From Puniceicoccales bacterium (GTDB taxonomy: Bacteria > Verrucomicrobiota > Verrucomicrobiia > Opitutales > UBA953): a stretch of 36,237 bases of DNA. The position numbers and the translations under genes are program-made. The notes under the pieces are model-generated. The model made no database searches, had not been told where the DNA came from, and was given only the letters and a program-made list of their open reading frames with translations. Below are positions 1 through 9,073 of the stretch, one piece after another (position 1 is the stretch's first letter; every line of letters starts with the position of its first letter). The stretch spans positions 1-36,237 of the forward strand of contig JAIRPL010000033.1 of assembly GCA_031256995.1 (NCBI GenBank), in the 5' to 3' direction.

Positions 1-292
1 GTCTTTAGGCATGGGTCAGAGTTGGCGTCGCTGGACCGGCCTTCTACCGCCCGGGGCGCCCCGTGCGGCCGGCCGGACACGCTTTTGAAATGGAAAAGCC
101 CAAGGTGCGGACACACCTCCCACTTGCAACGAGGAAAATGAGGGGAAAATGGGCGGTTCGGGCAGGTCTTGCCCCAGCGGAGTGCCGGAGGGGCGTCAAA
201 TGTGCCTGCGAGGTCCGCCACAGGACGGGGCCGCCGGTGTCTGGCATGGAAACATCTTCACTTCCCGCCGGCGGATCGTTTTCCTTCGCGGC
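1..292. other. Left-edge stretch without a supported gene
   Basis: I see no convincing coding region here. The phosphatase frame stays open back to about position 149, but that extension (low-complexity, no family match by eye) lies before the normal N-terminus of the family. A perfect 12-bp GC palindrome sits at 52-63 but has no loop and no T-tract. Confidence 0.5.
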
Positions 293-793
293 ATGAAATG
301 CGTCGCGAAACGGGTGCTTTTTGTGTGCCTTGGAAACATTTGCCGTTCCCCGGCGGCCGAGGAGATTTTTCGTGTGATGGCCGGGCGTGCGGGGCTGGGG
401 GGGGTGGCTTCCTTGTGCGATTCCTGCGGGACGGAGGATTATTTCGAGGGGGCGCTTCCTGATTCGCGGATGCGTGCCGCCGCACTCTTGCGCGGCTATG
501 ACCTGCGGCACCGCGCGCGTCCCGTGCGCACCGGGGATTTCAAGGATTTTGACCTTGTTTTGCCGATGGCGCGCGATGTTGAGGCGTTTTTACGGAAGCA
601 GTGTCCGGCCGGGATTGCGGACCGAATCCGCCCGTTTGCCGATTATTGTGTGAGGAATCGTGTGTCCGAAATTCCGGATCCCTACTACGGCGGGGAGGAG
701 GGATTTACCCATGTCCTTGACCTTCTGGAGGACGGCTGCGCGGAACTCGTCCGGCAACTTGGCGGGGACGCATCGGGCGGGGCGGGGAATTGA
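293..793 (+). CDS. Low-molecular-weight protein-tyrosine-phosphatase family protein
   Basis: This 166-residue protein has the size and layout of the LMW-PTP / arsenate-reductase-like phosphatase family, which removes phosphate from phosphotyrosine through a cysteinyl-phosphate intermediate in the cytoplasm. The P-loop CX5R(S/T) is at the N-terminus (CLGNICRSP, Cys12 and Arg18), and the general-acid Asp lies in the usual DP(Y/W) motif (IPDPYYGG, Asp129). I chose the ATG at 293 because the P-loop then sits about ten residues from the start, as in the family; the frame is open further upstream, but that extension would be atypical. No Shine-Dalgarno sequence is visible. hisC follows on the same strand after a gap of about 90 bp. 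In exopolysaccharide loci such phosphatases pair with tyrosine kinases, but no kinase is present here, so the substrate is unknown. Confidence 0.9.
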   Translation: MKCVAKRVLFVCLGNICRSPAAEEIFRVMAGRAGLGGVASLCDSCGTEDYFEGALPDSRMRAAALLRGYDLRHRARPVRTGDFKDFDLVLPMARDVEAFLRKQCPAGIADRIRPFADYCVRNRVSEIPDPYYGGEEGFTHVLDLLEDGCAELVRQLGGDASGGAGN

Positions 794-883
794 CAGGGCG
801 GCCCGATCCGTTGGCGAGGGAGGGTGCTATTGGGTTGAAACGCCCTTTCGCGCAGGCAAACTCCGGCGCCCGTGCACACGGAT

Positions 884-2014
884 ATGAAAAGACCCGAAAA
901 CGACTATGCCGCCTTGGCCAACCCCGCCGTCCTTACGCAGCCGACCTACGAGCCGGGAAGGCCCATTGAGGATGTCGCGCGCGAGTTTGGGTTGGACCCT
1001 GCGGGGATCATCAAGCTGGCTTCCAACGAAAACGCGATCGGCCCCTCGCCTCTTGCAAAGGAGGCCGCATCCCGCGCGCTTGACGGGCTGAATTATTATC
1101 CGGACGGCGCCTCGACGGTGCTTCGGGCCAGGCTCGCCGCCCACTGGGGCCTGCGCCCCTCGCAATTCGTCATCGGCAATGGTTCCAACGAGGCGATGAT
1201 TCTGCTCGCGCAGGCCTTGCTTTGCCCCGGGGACGAGGTGGTTTTTGGCGCGCAAGCATTTGTCGTTTACAAACTTGCCGCGCTCCTCTTTGGCGCGAAA
1301 CCGGTGCCGGTGCCCATGCCCTCGCGCACGCACGACCTTGCCGCGATGCGGGCTGCGATCTCCGAACGCACAAAGCTTGTCTTTCTGGCCTGCCCAAACA
1401 ACCCCACGGGAACGGTCAATCCGGCGGCTGAGATCCTGGCCTTCGCTCGCGCCCTGCCCTCGCATGTTGTCCTGTGTCTGGATGAGGCGTACACGGAGTT
1501 TTTGGAGGAGCACGAGGCTGCGGATATCCGCCCGCTCATTGCCGAAGGGGTGAAAATCGTCGGAGCGCGCACGTTCTCGAAGATTTATGGACTCGCCGGG
1601 CTTCGTGTTGGATATCTCTATGCGGCCGAAGAGCTTATTGCGCTCGTGCAACGCGCGCGCCAGCCTTTCAACGTGAATCTTCCAGCTCAACATGCCGCGG
1701 CGGCCGCGCTTGATGACGTGGATTTTGTCCGCAATACCCGTGCCGCGAACAATGCCGGGCTGCGGCAGATTGAGGCCGGGTTGCGCGCCCTTGGCCTCCA
1801 GTACACGCCGGGGCGTGGCAATTTCACCGTCTTTGACATTCCAGCGCATGTGCCGGGTGGCGCGATGTCGGTATTTGACGCCTTGCAACGCCGGGGCGTC
1901 ATTGTGCGTCCGCTTGCCGGCTATGGCATGGCTGAAAGCCTGCGTGTGACCATTGGCACTACGGCGCAGAACGAGCGTTTTCTGGCGGCCCTGAAAACGG
2001 TCCTGGACACCTGA
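884..2014 (+). CDS. hisC: Histidinol-phosphate aminotransferase
   Basis: A PLP-dependent fold-type I aminotransferase expected to convert imidazole-acetol phosphate plus glutamate to histidinol phosphate in histidine synthesis. Visible family features are the N-terminal KLASNEN motif, YYPDGAS, the CPNNPTGT substrate/PLP segment, LDEAYTEF, and the Schiff-base lysine in RTFSKIYGLAGLRVGY (about Lys233). The ATG at 884 gives 376 residues; an in-frame GTG at 872 would add four. Neither start has a clear ribosome-binding site. It lies alone, without other his genes, downstream of the phosphatase and convergent with the aspartate aminotransferase. Close relatives in this family can act on aromatic amino acids, so substrate choice is inferred from motif quality and length. 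Confidence 0.88.
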   Translation: MKRPENDYAALANPAVLTQPTYEPGRPIEDVAREFGLDPAGIIKLASNENAIGPSPLAKEAASRALDGLNYYPDGASTVLRARLAAHWGLRPSQFVIGNGSNEAMILLAQALLCPGDEVVFGAQAFVVYKLAALLFGAKPVPVPMPSRTHDLAAMRAAISERTKLVFLACPNNPTGTVNPAAEILAFARALPSHVVLCLDEAYTEFLEEHEAADIRPLIAEGVKIVGARTFSKIYGLAGLRVGYLYAAEELIALVQRARQPFNVNLPAQHAAAAALDDVDFVRNTRAANNAGLRQIEAGLRALGLQYTPGRGNFTVFDIPAHVPGGAMSVFDALQRRGVIVRPLAGYGMAESLRVTIGTTAQNERFLAALKTVLDT

Positions 2015-2118
2015 TGCCAGCGGGGGGAGGGGCTTTGGATCCCCCCCCAAAAAAGAGGGGGGAGGCCGTTCCGCCACAACCCCCTCCTTGGATTCGTCGC
2101 GCTGCGCCAGCGCCGCGG
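2015..2118. terminator. Possible bidirectional terminator between hisC and the aspartate aminotransferase gene
   Basis: The short gap between these convergent genes is packed with G- and C-tracts that can pair. One example is a C-run at about 2041-2048 with the G-run at 2057-2062 across an A-rich loop; another is GAGGGGG with CCCCCTC further right. Several stems are mutually exclusive. There is no clean T-tract, so a terminator role is inferred from position. Confidence 0.35.
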
Positions 2119-3318
2119 TCAGCCGCGTAATTTTGCGCAGAAGCGGGTGAGGCGCTCGAGGCCTTTTTCGATGGTTTCCTCGGATGTGGCGTAGCTAAAG
2201 CGAACATGGCCCTCGGCGCCAAAGGCGGAGCCGGGGACAACTGCCACGCGTTCGTCGTCGAGCAGGCGGGCCGCAAACTCGCTGGAAGGCAGGCCAAAGG
2301 AACGGATGTCTGGAAACAGGTAAAACGCGCCCTGGGAGCGGTGGCAGGTGATGCCGGGGATGGCGTTCAGCGCCTCCCACAGGCGCAGACGCCGGGAATC
2401 AAAACGGGCAAGCATCTGCGCGAGCGCGGCGCGAGCCTTCGCGGGGTGCTCATAGACGGCAAGGGCGCCATATTGGGCAAAGGTCGTGGCGTTGGACGTC
2501 GTCTGGCTTTGCAGGTCAGCCACGGCGCGCGCGATTTCCGGGGCGGCGACAAGCGTGCCAAGGCGCCAGCCCGTCATGGAGTAGGTTTTTGCGAAACCGG
2601 AGACGGTGATGACGTTCGCGGCTTTTTCGGCCGGGGCAAGCAAGGCCGGGGAGAGCGAAGGCGTGTTGTCGTAGAGGAGATGCTCGTAGATCTCGTCTGA
2701 AAGAATGAGCAGGCCGGCATCAAGGGCGGCCGCCGTGAGGGCGCGCAACTCGGCCTCCCCGTAAACGGCGCCGGTGGGATTGGAGGGGGAGTTCAGGATG
2801 AGGAGTTTGCTGCGAGGCGTGATGGCGGCCCGCAACTGCGCGGGGGTGATTTTGAAACCGGAGCCAGGCGCGGCGGGGATAAAACGCGGGACACCGCCGG
2901 CAAGCTTGACCATCTCCGGGTAGCTCACCCAGTAGGGCGCGGGGATGAGCACCTCGTCGCCGGGGGAAACCGTGGCGAGGATGGCCAGATAACAGGACAT
3001 CTTGCCGCCCGGGGAAACGACGACCTGCGACTCGGCGATCCCGCCAAAACCGCGCGCGCTGTAATCGGCGGCGATGGCTTTGCGCAAGGCGGGAATGCCG
3101 GGCGTGGGGGCGTATTTTGTCCGCCCGGCGGCAAGGGCGGCGGCAGCGGCGTCCTTGATGAAATCCGGCGTGTCGAAATCCGGCTCGCCAGCGCCAAATC
3201 CGCAGACGTCCTCGCCGGCGGCTTTCAGGGCTTTGGCCTTGGCATCAACGGCAAGTGTTGGTGAGGGGGCGATGTTGCGCGCCCAAGTGGAAAGCACGTT
3301 GCTTGTGGATTCGCTCAT
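2119..3318 (-). CDS. Class I aspartate aminotransferase (type Ib-like)
   Basis: A 399-residue pyridoxal-phosphate aminotransferase, most like bacterial aspartate aminotransferases of the AAT-Ib group, which interconvert aspartate and oxaloacetate using glutamate/2-oxoglutarate. Motifs seen in order are [11 protein letters not shown] near residue 42, TKYAPTPG near 68, PAPYWVSYP near 126, [11 protein letters not shown] near 177, [10 protein letters not shown] near 207 and the PLP lysine in [15 protein letters not shown] (Lys244). It ends with a normal C-terminal small domain (VRFSYATS). It starts at ATG 3318 without an evident Shine-Dalgarno. It lies downstream of dapA on the same strand, but about 450 bp apart, so separate transcription is likely. 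Some members of this group also act on prephenate; the sequence alone does not decide. Confidence 0.9.
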   Translation of the reverse strand: MSESTSNVLSTWARNIAPSPTLAVDAKAKALKAAGEDVCGFGAGEPDFDTPDFIKDAAAAALAAGRTKYAPTPGIPALRKAIAADYSARGFGGIAESQVVVSPGGKMSCYLAILATVSPGDEVLIPAPYWVSYPEMVKLAGGVPRFIPAAPGSGFKITPAQLRAAITPRSKLLILNSPSNPTGAVYGEAELRALTAAALDAGLLILSDEIYEHLLYDNTPSLSPALLAPAEKAANVITVSGFAKTYSMTGWRLGTLVAAPEIARAVADLQSQTTSNATTFAQYGALAVYEHPAKARAALAQMLARFDSRRLRLWEALNAIPGITCHRSQGAFYLFPDIRSFGLPSSEFAARLLDDERVAVVPGSAFGAEGHVRFSYATSEETIEKGLERLTRFCAKLRG

Positions 3319-3765
3319 TTCAATCAGTTACGGTGGTCGTGACGGGCGGGCGGTTATAGGAGGCATGACAGATGGCGCAACAGCGGTTTTTAGGGGAATG
3401 GCGCGCCGTCCCAAAAACAGCTTGCCGCCCGCGCAGGAAATAATGGCGTCCAGCCCACCCTTTTTCCGGCATGAGGATGGCGGAATCAACCGGACGATGG
3501 GGCCGGGGCAGGATGGGGCCGGACTTTTTTCATTGCCCCGCCCCCTTCCGCTTTTTGCGAAAAATCGGGGCAACGGAGGATTTCGACAGAAAAATAACAA
3601 TCTTCACCACAACGACTTGTGTCGTGACATGGCAGGCTGTGGAAAACGGAAAAATCGCAGGCGGGAGGGGTATCCGGGCGTGCTCGCGAAATTTTTGGCG
3701 AACACAAGAGGCGGCTCCGCCCCGTGTTTCACCGGATTTTTGCCAAGCCTGGCACGGGCCGCCCC
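3319..3765. other. Intergenic spacer, no gene seen
   Basis: About 450 bp between the dapA stop and the aminotransferase start, both leftward. It presumably carries the aminotransferase promoter. The short direct repeat GATGGGGCCGG occurs twice within about 3495-3520, and a small hairpin (TGCCA/TGGCA) lies near 3737-3752. No open frame here resembles a known protein. Confidence 0.5.
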
Positions 3766-4680
3766 TCATGCCAATGGGTGAAGGGCGGCGTGGAGCTTTT
3801 CGATCAAACGACGATTCTCTGCGGAAAGTTCGCAGAGGGGAAGACGGGGAAGCGATGTTGCGAAAATTCCCGACAGGTGGAGCAAGTGCTTGATGGGGAC
3901 TGGGTTGGCCTCGACGAAGATTTGCCTGAAGCAATCCGCAAGACGATTGTGCCATGCGAGGGCGCCAATCCTGTCCCCCTTGAGCGCGAGATGCGTCATT
4001 TCCAGCACGGGGCCGGGAAGCCAGTTGGAGGCGACAGAGACAACCCCGCGCGCGCCGAGGCTGACGAAAGGAAGCGTCAACCCATCATCGCCACAGAGCA
4101 CGGCATATTCAGGATCCAGCGCGCGAACGAGTTGCGAAACTTTGTCGCAAGAGCCGCCAGCCTCCTTGATGGCACAAACATGCGGGTGTGTCTTGCGCAG
4201 GCGCACGGCGGTATCAACGGGGATCTCGATGCCGCAGCGCCCTGGAATCGAGTAGAGAACGATGGGCTTGGAGGTGCAGTCCGCGATTTTGGCAAAATGC
4301 CGGTAAAGGCCTTCCGGACCGGGTTTGTTGTAGTAGGGGGCGACGATGAGAAAGGCGTCCGCCCCGGCCCCGTCCGCATGGCGGGTAAGCGCCACGGCCT
4401 CATCGGTGGAATTTGACCCCGTGCCCGCGAGAACAGGCACGCGCCCGGCCGCGAATTCGACCGTTTTTGCAATGACCTCAAGATGCTCCCCTGTGTCGAG
4501 TGTCGGGGATTCGCCCGTGGTGCCAACAGAGACGAGACCGTCAATTCCCTTCGAAATTTGATACTCCACGAGCTTCCTCAAATCGCCGTAGGCCACGGAT
4601 CCATTTTCGTGAAACGGAGTGGCGAGGGCGGTCAAAACGCCTTCAAAACGCGGCGTGGCAATTGTGACGGTGTTGGGCAT
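3766..4680 (-). CDS. dapA: 4-hydroxy-tetrahydrodipicolinate synthase
   Basis: A 304-residue TIM-barrel aldolase expected to condense pyruvate with aspartate semialdehyde, the first committed step to diaminopimelate and lysine. Features seen are GVLTALATPF at the N-terminus, the GTTGES loop (Thr54/Thr55), APYYNKP, LYSIPGRCG with the catalytic Tyr143 and Arg148, and the Schiff-base lysine in CAIKEAGG (Lys172). The start at ATG 4680 gives the normal family length; the frame stays open upstream to about 5310, but that stretch is not DapA-like and is rejected. The T-Y-R-K set needed for DapA rather than sialate lyase activity is present. It is a single gene with no dapB or lysC neighbour. Confidence 0.94.
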   Translation of the reverse strand: MPNTVTIATPRFEGVLTALATPFHENGSVAYGDLRKLVEYQISKGIDGLVSVGTTGESPTLDTGEHLEVIAKTVEFAAGRVPVLAGTGSNSTDEAVALTRHADGAGADAFLIVAPYYNKPGPEGLYRHFAKIADCTSKPIVLYSIPGRCGIEIPVDTAVRLRKTHPHVCAIKEAGGSCDKVSQLVRALDPEYAVLCGDDGLTLPFVSLGARGVVSVASNWLPGPVLEMTHLALKGDRIGALAWHNRLADCFRQIFVEANPVPIKHLLHLSGIFATSLPRLPLCELSAENRRLIEKLHAALHPLA

Positions 4681-5361
4681 TCGGCCAGCTTTGTTAAAAT
4701 ACTGGTGCCGCAAGGCAAGGCATAAACCGGCGGGGTGAGCAGGGGCGGTTGGTTGGGCGCTCACCGCGCATATCATGCCGGCGCAACGGCTGGAAAACCG
4801 CTTGCCTGACGCATGAAAACGGAGCCAAACGGTCAATTTTGACGCGGGGAGCATGCCGTTTCCCGGATGCTTCCCGGATGCGCATGCGATGGCCTTGGAG
4901 AAACAGGCAGGGAAAGATGTTGGGGAAAACTGCGCCTCCGAAGGGGAAAGGATGGAGCGGATTGGCGAGAGGTGCGCTCGCTGCGCGCGGCGTCCTGAAG
5001 CACGGCGTTCCCGTGCCGCTTTGGAGATTGCTGGCTGAACGGGTCGCTTCGGAATGTTTGGGCAACTTGGAGCGCGATGGCGGAGGAGTTGGCGGGGTCC
5101 TGCGCGCGCCACCGTCATATCACGCGCCTTCCAAAGGCGGGCGGCCGGGGCGTTGCGTGACAGGCGGACGCTTTCGCTGGCGGAACGACTCTCAACGACA
5201 GGAACCTCCGCATCAGCAACACCAAGTCGCATTTGAGGAATGCCGGCAGGATTCCACAAGAAGATGAGAGAAGGGGAGGCGGAGAGAGGGGGACGCGCAT
5301 CGCGCATCAAATATCAAAAACCAGCATTCCCAACCCGTCCCGCCTTCGGGGACCAAAAAAA
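4681..5361. other. Intergenic gap upstream of dapA, no supported gene
   Basis: About 680 bp between dapA and the tRNA-Leu gene. Frames on both strands are open for 60-170 codons, but their residue make-up is Arg/Gly/Pro-rich as expected from GC-rich noncoding DNA, and I recognise no family. A small palindromic motif at 4997-5016 recurs elsewhere in the window (see findings). The dapA promoter should lie just right of 4680. Confidence 0.5.
4997..5016. repeat. Interspersed palindromic motif, copy 1
   Basis: A 20-base segment holding the perfect inverted repeat GCACGG-CGTTC-CCGTGC. It matches 18 of 20 positions at 10734-10753 in another noncoding gap, with the GAAG flank conserved. Two copies are too few to call a REP family from this window alone. 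Confidence 0.4.
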
Positions 5362-5446
5362 TGGTGCTCAGGGCGGGACTTGAACCCGCACTCCTTTCGG
5401 AACATGCACCTCAAGCATGCGTGTATGCCAATTCCACCACCTGAGC
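5362..5446 (-). tRNA. tRNA-Leu (anticodon GAG)
   Basis: The minus strand folds as a class II tRNA of 85 nt. The acceptor stem GCTCAGG pairs with CCTGAGC, followed by discriminator A and an encoded CCA. The anticodon stem CATGC/GCATG encloses the loop TTGAGGT, giving anticodon GAG at 5410-5412. A short variable arm (TTCCGAAAGGA) follows, and then a T-arm with GTTCAAGTC. It reads CUC/CUU leucine codons and is divergent from argC. Confidence 0.96.
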
Positions 5447-5573
5447 GTCAATAAAGACATGGGGAATCATGGGAATGCGCCGCCGCCTTGCAAGCTTTTT
5501 CTGAGGATTTTTTTACGCGAAATTTTGTTTCGCCCCCGCTCCGTGGCATGGCCAGCCTGAGCGCCCGTAATTT

Positions 5574-6659
5574 ATGGCAAGCATGCACAACAGCGTTTCC
5601 ACACCCCAGTCATCTGTCCGCCCGGTACGCACCGGCATCGTCGGCGCATCCGGCTACACCGGCGAGGAGCTTGTCCGCCTGCTGGCCCGGCATCCGCACG
5701 CCACCTTGGCGCTGGCCGCCTCGCGCAGTCTCGCGGGGAAACCCGTGGCCGAGGCCTTTCCGCAAATGCGTGAACTGCTGGCACCGGAATTCACCTTTTG
5801 CGCCGCCGACCCCGAGGCGCTTGCCAGGGAGGACGTGGACTACTGGTTTCTTGCCCTGCCGCACGGCGTCGCCGCCGCCTATGCCCTCGCGCTCACAGCG
5901 GCCGGGCGGCGTGTCCTGGATCTTTCCGCCGACTTCCGTCTCGGTTCCGCCGCGCTCTACAAGGAATACTATGGCGGCGACCACCCCGCGCCGGCCTTGC
6001 TCGAATCGGCCCCCTATGTGCTCCCCGAGCTCGCGCCATTTCACGCATGGAAGGATGCCCCGCTCATTGCCTGCCCGGGTTGTTACCCCACGAGCATCCA
6101 GATTCCTCTCGTGCCGTTGTTGCGCGCGCATCTCCTGCGCCCATCCCCCGGGGCGCTCGTCATAAACAGCTACTCCGGCATCAGCGGCGCAGGCCGCAAG
6201 GCTGAGATCAGCTATCTTTACTGCGAGCGGGACGAATCCGTGAAGGCTTATGGCATCCCGCGCCACCGCCACCTTTCGGAAATCGAGGAGCAACTCTCTG
6301 CCGCCGCAGCCGCGCCCGTTGTCGTGCAATTCAATCCACACCTCGCCCCCATGAAGCGCGGCATCGCCACCACGATAACCGTCCCGGCCCCAGGCATTTC
6401 CATTGCCCAGGTCTATGCGGAGTGGGAAGCCGCATATGCCGGCCGCCGCTTTGTTGGCATCCTCCCTCCGGGCCAGCACCCGGACACCGGGCATGTCTCC
6501 GGCACAAATCGCGTGGACATCAGCGCCTCCATCGACCCGCGAACGGGCAATCTCGTCATCACCGCCGCGATGGACAACCTTCTCAAGGGTGCCGGCGGCC
6601 AGGCGGTCCAAATCATGAATCTTCTCGCCGGTTTTGACGAAACCGATGGGCTTCTTTGA
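5574..6659 (+). CDS. argC: N-acetyl-gamma-glutamyl-phosphate reductase
   Basis: A 361-residue protein of the argC/asd dehydrogenase family, reducing N-acetylglutamyl phosphate to the semialdehyde with NADPH in arginine synthesis. It shows the dinucleotide-binding GIVGASGYTGEEL near residue 21, LPHGVAAA, DLSADFRL, the active-site cysteine in ACPGCYPTS (Cys170), NSYSGISGAGRKA and the late HVSGTNRVDIS segment. Two nearby ATG codons (5574 and 5583) are both plausible starts; neither has a good Shine-Dalgarno. It follows a divergent tRNA-Leu and has no other arg gene beside it. A small hairpin (GCGAAA/TTTCGC, 5517-5533) sits in the leader, with no evidence that it regulates. Confidence 0.95.
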   Translation: MASMHNSVSTPQSSVRPVRTGIVGASGYTGEELVRLLARHPHATLALAASRSLAGKPVAEAFPQMRELLAPEFTFCAADPEALAREDVDYWFLALPHGVAAAYALALTAAGRRVLDLSADFRLGSAALYKEYYGGDHPAPALLESAPYVLPELAPFHAWKDAPLIACPGCYPTSIQIPLVPLLRAHLLRPSPGALVINSYSGISGAGRKAEISYLYCERDESVKAYGIPRHRHLSEIEEQLSAAAAAPVVVQFNPHLAPMKRGIATTITVPAPGISIAQVYAEWEAAYAGRRFVGILPPGQHPDTGHVSGTNRVDISASIDPRTGNLVITAAMDNLLKGAGGQAVQIMNLLAGFDETDGLL

Positions 6660-6796
6660 CCGGCCGGGACACGCAAAAAACGGAAATGGCTGCCTTGTGA
6701 TGTCCCGTGCGGGGCATTCACCGTGACACGCCACGCAAACCGTCCCCGCCCCCGCCATTCGCCGGAGAGGCGGCCTCGCCAAAACTCACCAAAACG

Positions 6797-6818
6797 GCTG
6801 TCGTCCGGCAGCTTTTTT
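6797..6818 (+). terminator. Weak candidate terminator after argC
   Basis: A short stem (GCTG/CAGC) is followed directly by six T residues on the plus strand. The stem is only about four pairs, so this is a weak call supported mainly by the T-run and its place downstream of argC. Confidence 0.25.
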
Positions 6819-6912
6819 GAGAGGGAGGGGCATCGGCCATTTTGCGAAATGACGCGAAAAAATCCCCTTCCCTTTTTCTCTCAAAACCGGTGCGAGGCGC
6901 GGCGCATTCCCG

Positions 6913-8262
6913 TCACAGCACCCACGGACGACGATAGACGGGGGAAAGCAAGGCTGTCGCGGCGGGGTCGTTGGCGATGGTTTCCGTCACGGGATCCCAA
7001 TGGATGGCGCGTCCCGTGAGGCAGGCGATCTGGCCAAGATGGCCGACGCTGGCGGCGCGATGCGCGGTCTCGACGGGAGTGATGGTCGTCCGGCGCGATT
7101 TCACGCAATCGAGGAAGTTTCGATTGTGATCCAGACTTTGGTAGGTCGTCTTTGCATCCGAGCCGATCTTGGTTTCGAGGACTCCCTTGGAGGCCGTCAG
7201 CCTGCCGCGGGTGACATAGATGTGCCGGCCATCCTCGCCGATGAATCGCGTGCCATCCGCGAACCCGGAATTGACCTGGATGACCTGCCCGTTGGCGTAG
7301 GTGCACTCGTATTCGTACTTGGTGGGGGCATCCCACGGGAGCTTGGTGGAGAACTCGGCCTTGCCCGTGATCTTGGCGGGACCTGTCTCGTCAAAATCAA
7401 GACCCCATTGGGCGATGTCGACATGGTGCCCCACCCAGTCCATCAGGTTGCCACCGCCAAAGTTAAGTATCCAGCGCCAGTTGTACTTCACGAAACGCGG
7501 ATCGTACTCCATGTGGGCCGCAGGCCCAAGCCACAGATCGTAGTCAAGATGCGCCGGAGGCTTGCCAATAAGCTCGGGGTCGGGCTTGGTGCCAAGCGAT
7601 CGGGAAAAACCGTTCTGGGTGGCGAGTGTGCCGACTTTGACATGGGAGACCCTGCCGATGACGCCAGCGCGCACAAGGGAGACCGCACGGTAAAAGGCAC
7701 TACCGGATCGCTGCCAGCTGCCGGTTTGCCAGACGCGACCGTGCTGCTTGACGGCATTGGCGATGGCGCGCCCCTCCACGAGGGTGTGGGCGAGTGGTTT
7801 TTCGCCATAAATATCCACGCCGGCGCGGGCGGCGGCAATGGCGATGATGGCGTGCCAATGGTCGGGCGGAGCAATGATGACGGTGTCGAGCTTCTCCTTG
7901 GCAAACATCTCCCGGAAATCCTGGTAGGCGCGGGTGCCATTTGTGCGGTAGCGGGCGTCCACTGCCCGTGCGATGCGCCTCGCCTCATTAGAATCCACAT
8001 CGCAAATGGCGGTGGCTTGCACATCCTTGTGGGCAAGAAACCCCTGCATGTCCGACCAGCCCTGGCCGGTGCCGACAAGACCCATGGTGAGGCGGTTGCT
8101 CGGGGCAACCCCGCCGTCACGCCCCATGGCACGGGCCGGAACCAGATTTGGGAAAACCGCGCCCGCCGCGATGGCAAGGCCTGTGTTGCGCAAAAAAATG
8201 CGGCGGGACATGGCGGCACCGGCGGCTTGCGGCCGATGGGGAAAGGCAGAACTCTCAGGCAT
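6913..8262 (-). CDS. Gfo/Idh/MocA family oxidoreductase with Tat signal
   Basis: About 432-449 residues. The mature part is a Gfo/Idh/MocA NAD(P)-dependent oxidoreductase: a Rossmann motif GLVGTGQGW, CDVDSNEARR, IAPPDHWHA, the hallmark GEKPLAHT, and a C-terminal domain with WNFGGG-like and HHVDIAQWGL segments. The N-terminus carries a twin-arginine motif (SRRIFLR), a hydrophobic stretch and a small-residue cleavage region ending near PARA, so export in folded form is expected. The start is uncertain: ATG 8262 gives a longer n-region, while ATG 8211 places the RR motif at the very N-terminus. Neither has a Shine-Dalgarno. Exported members of this family are common in Verrucomicrobiota and Planctomycetota and act on sugars or cyclitols; the substrate is not evident here. 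Confidence 0.88.
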   Translation of the reverse strand: MPESSAFPHRPQAAGAAMSRRIFLRNTGLAIAAGAVFPNLVPARAMGRDGGVAPSNRLTMGLVGTGQGWSDMQGFLAHKDVQATAICDVDSNEARRIARAVDARYRTNGTRAYQDFREMFAKEKLDTVIIAPPDHWHAIIAIAAARAGVDIYGEKPLAHTLVEGRAIANAVKQHGRVWQTGSWQRSGSAFYRAVSLVRAGVIGRVSHVKVGTLATQNGFSRSLGTKPDPELIGKPPAHLDYDLWLGPAAHMEYDPRFVKYNWRWILNFGGGNLMDWVGHHVDIAQWGLDFDETGPAKITGKAEFSTKLPWDAPTKYEYECTYANGQVIQVNSGFADGTRFIGEDGRHIYVTRGRLTASKGVLETKIGSDAKTTYQSLDHNRNFLDCVKSRRTTITPVETAHRAASVGHLGQIACLTGRAIHWDPVTETIANDPAATALLSPVYRRPWVL

Positions 8263-8429
8263 GATGGTTGTATGTGTGGGGGCAGCGGGACACGCCGCAA
8301 CGGGGCATGTTCCAAGGACGCCACGCCACGGGAGCGGGACTCCCTGCGGTTGGAGAATTTCCAGATGGCGGCGGGAAATTTTCCCTTGGATGCGCCTGGC
8401 ATCATCCGGTTCCGATATGACGCCACCGC

Positions 8430-8724
8430 AAGATTTTGAGCCAGGCAAGTTTCCGCGCGCTATGTTGGGGACCTTGTCCAGCCCCTCCGCCCCAAGCCAA
8501 TTCACAAGGCGACCAATCTCATGCGCAAACATCCGGGCTGCCCGTGTGGGATCGGAAAAGAGTTCTCGCGAAATCGACATGACACCCTGCCCTTTCGGAC
8601 GAAAGCCTCCACACGTGCCCGCCATGAATTCGATGTGGGTTGTCAAATAAACGTTTATGCTCAATTCCCTCGGCACTGTTACCAAACCTGATCTCACGCT
8701 TTCCCTCTCGATTCCCGCCATCAT
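8430..8724 (-). pseudogene. Relic of a zincin-like domain (damaged HExxH)
   Basis: This frame is continuous with the oxidoreductase gene but clearly not part of it. It contains a protein-like segment with MSISRELFSDPTRAARMF and HEIGRLVNWLGAEG (HEIGR at 8509-8523), then RGNLPGSK. An HEIGHLVDW-type metalloprotease helix would read almost the same, but the second His codon is CGC (Arg) instead of CAC and the Asp has become Asn, each one base away. I recall similar HEIGHVVDW...RGNILG segments in large polyvalent proteins of mobile elements, but cannot confirm this. The frame then runs into unrelated sequence. It is probably a decayed fragment. Confidence 0.35.
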
Positions 8725-8881
8725 CGTGATAAAATCTGCATTTTCCGTCAGGTGTTAAAATAAAATAAATACGCTCGTATTTCTCTTCTCCTATGAAAAT
8801 TTCTCCTTCCCAAAAACCAGTGACATAGCCAGTTCTAATTATCGTTAATGCCGCGGACTGAGGGACTATGACACCTTCCAT
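8519..8881 (-). CDS. Small AT-rich hypothetical ORF, possibly broken
   Basis: A 120-codon frame starting at ATG 8881. Its first 60 residues look like a real folded protein (GYVTGFWEGEIFIGEEKYER then IYFILTPDGKCRFYHDDGG: alternating beta-type pattern, good residue balance). After about residue 60 the composition changes, and the neighbouring frame (the HEIGR relic) becomes the protein-like one, suggesting a frameshift or a junction near 8690-8700. Base composition is AT-rich relative to the window. It lies downstream of the RHS relic on the same strand, where RHS tip or immunity genes usually sit. I do not recognise the family. Confidence 0.35.
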   Translation of the reverse strand: MEGVIVPQSAALTIIRTGYVTGFWEGEIFIGEEKYERIYFILTPDGKCRFYHDDGGNREGKREIRFGNSAEGIEHKRLFDNPHRIHGGHVWRLSSERAGCHVDFARTLFRSHTGSPDVCA

Positions 8882-9073
8882 TCATCAGGTTTGCGGCTTG
8901 GGTTTACACAACGTATACAGGATGATAAACCTTCAAAAGAGGTATGCCAGAATTTTCCCCAAAAGCAAATTCCAGCATCGTCCGATTCAAATTCAATTAA
9001 ACTGAAATTGCGGATTTTCCAAAAAAGAGAAAAAAGAGAATTGGAAAAATCAAAATAGTGAAAACCTCCATGA
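8882..9073. other. AT-rich spacer between RHS relic and small ORF
   Basis: Nearly 200 bp of strikingly AT-rich DNA with runs such as AAAAAAGAGAAAAAAGAGAA on the plus strand. I find no intact gene. It probably belonged to the variable tip region of the RHS element. Confidence 0.4.

Noticed and set aside
52-63. 12-bp GC palindrome as a terminator
   Set aside because: No loop, no T-tract and no gene end beside it.
149-292. N-terminal extension of the phosphatase frame
   Set aside because: It would place the P-loop about 60 residues from the start; family members have it near residue 10, and the extension has noncoding composition.
4681-5310. 210-residue extension of dapA
   Set aside because: The stretch is Arg/Pro/Ser-rich and unlike DapA; the internal ATG at 4680 gives the exact family length.
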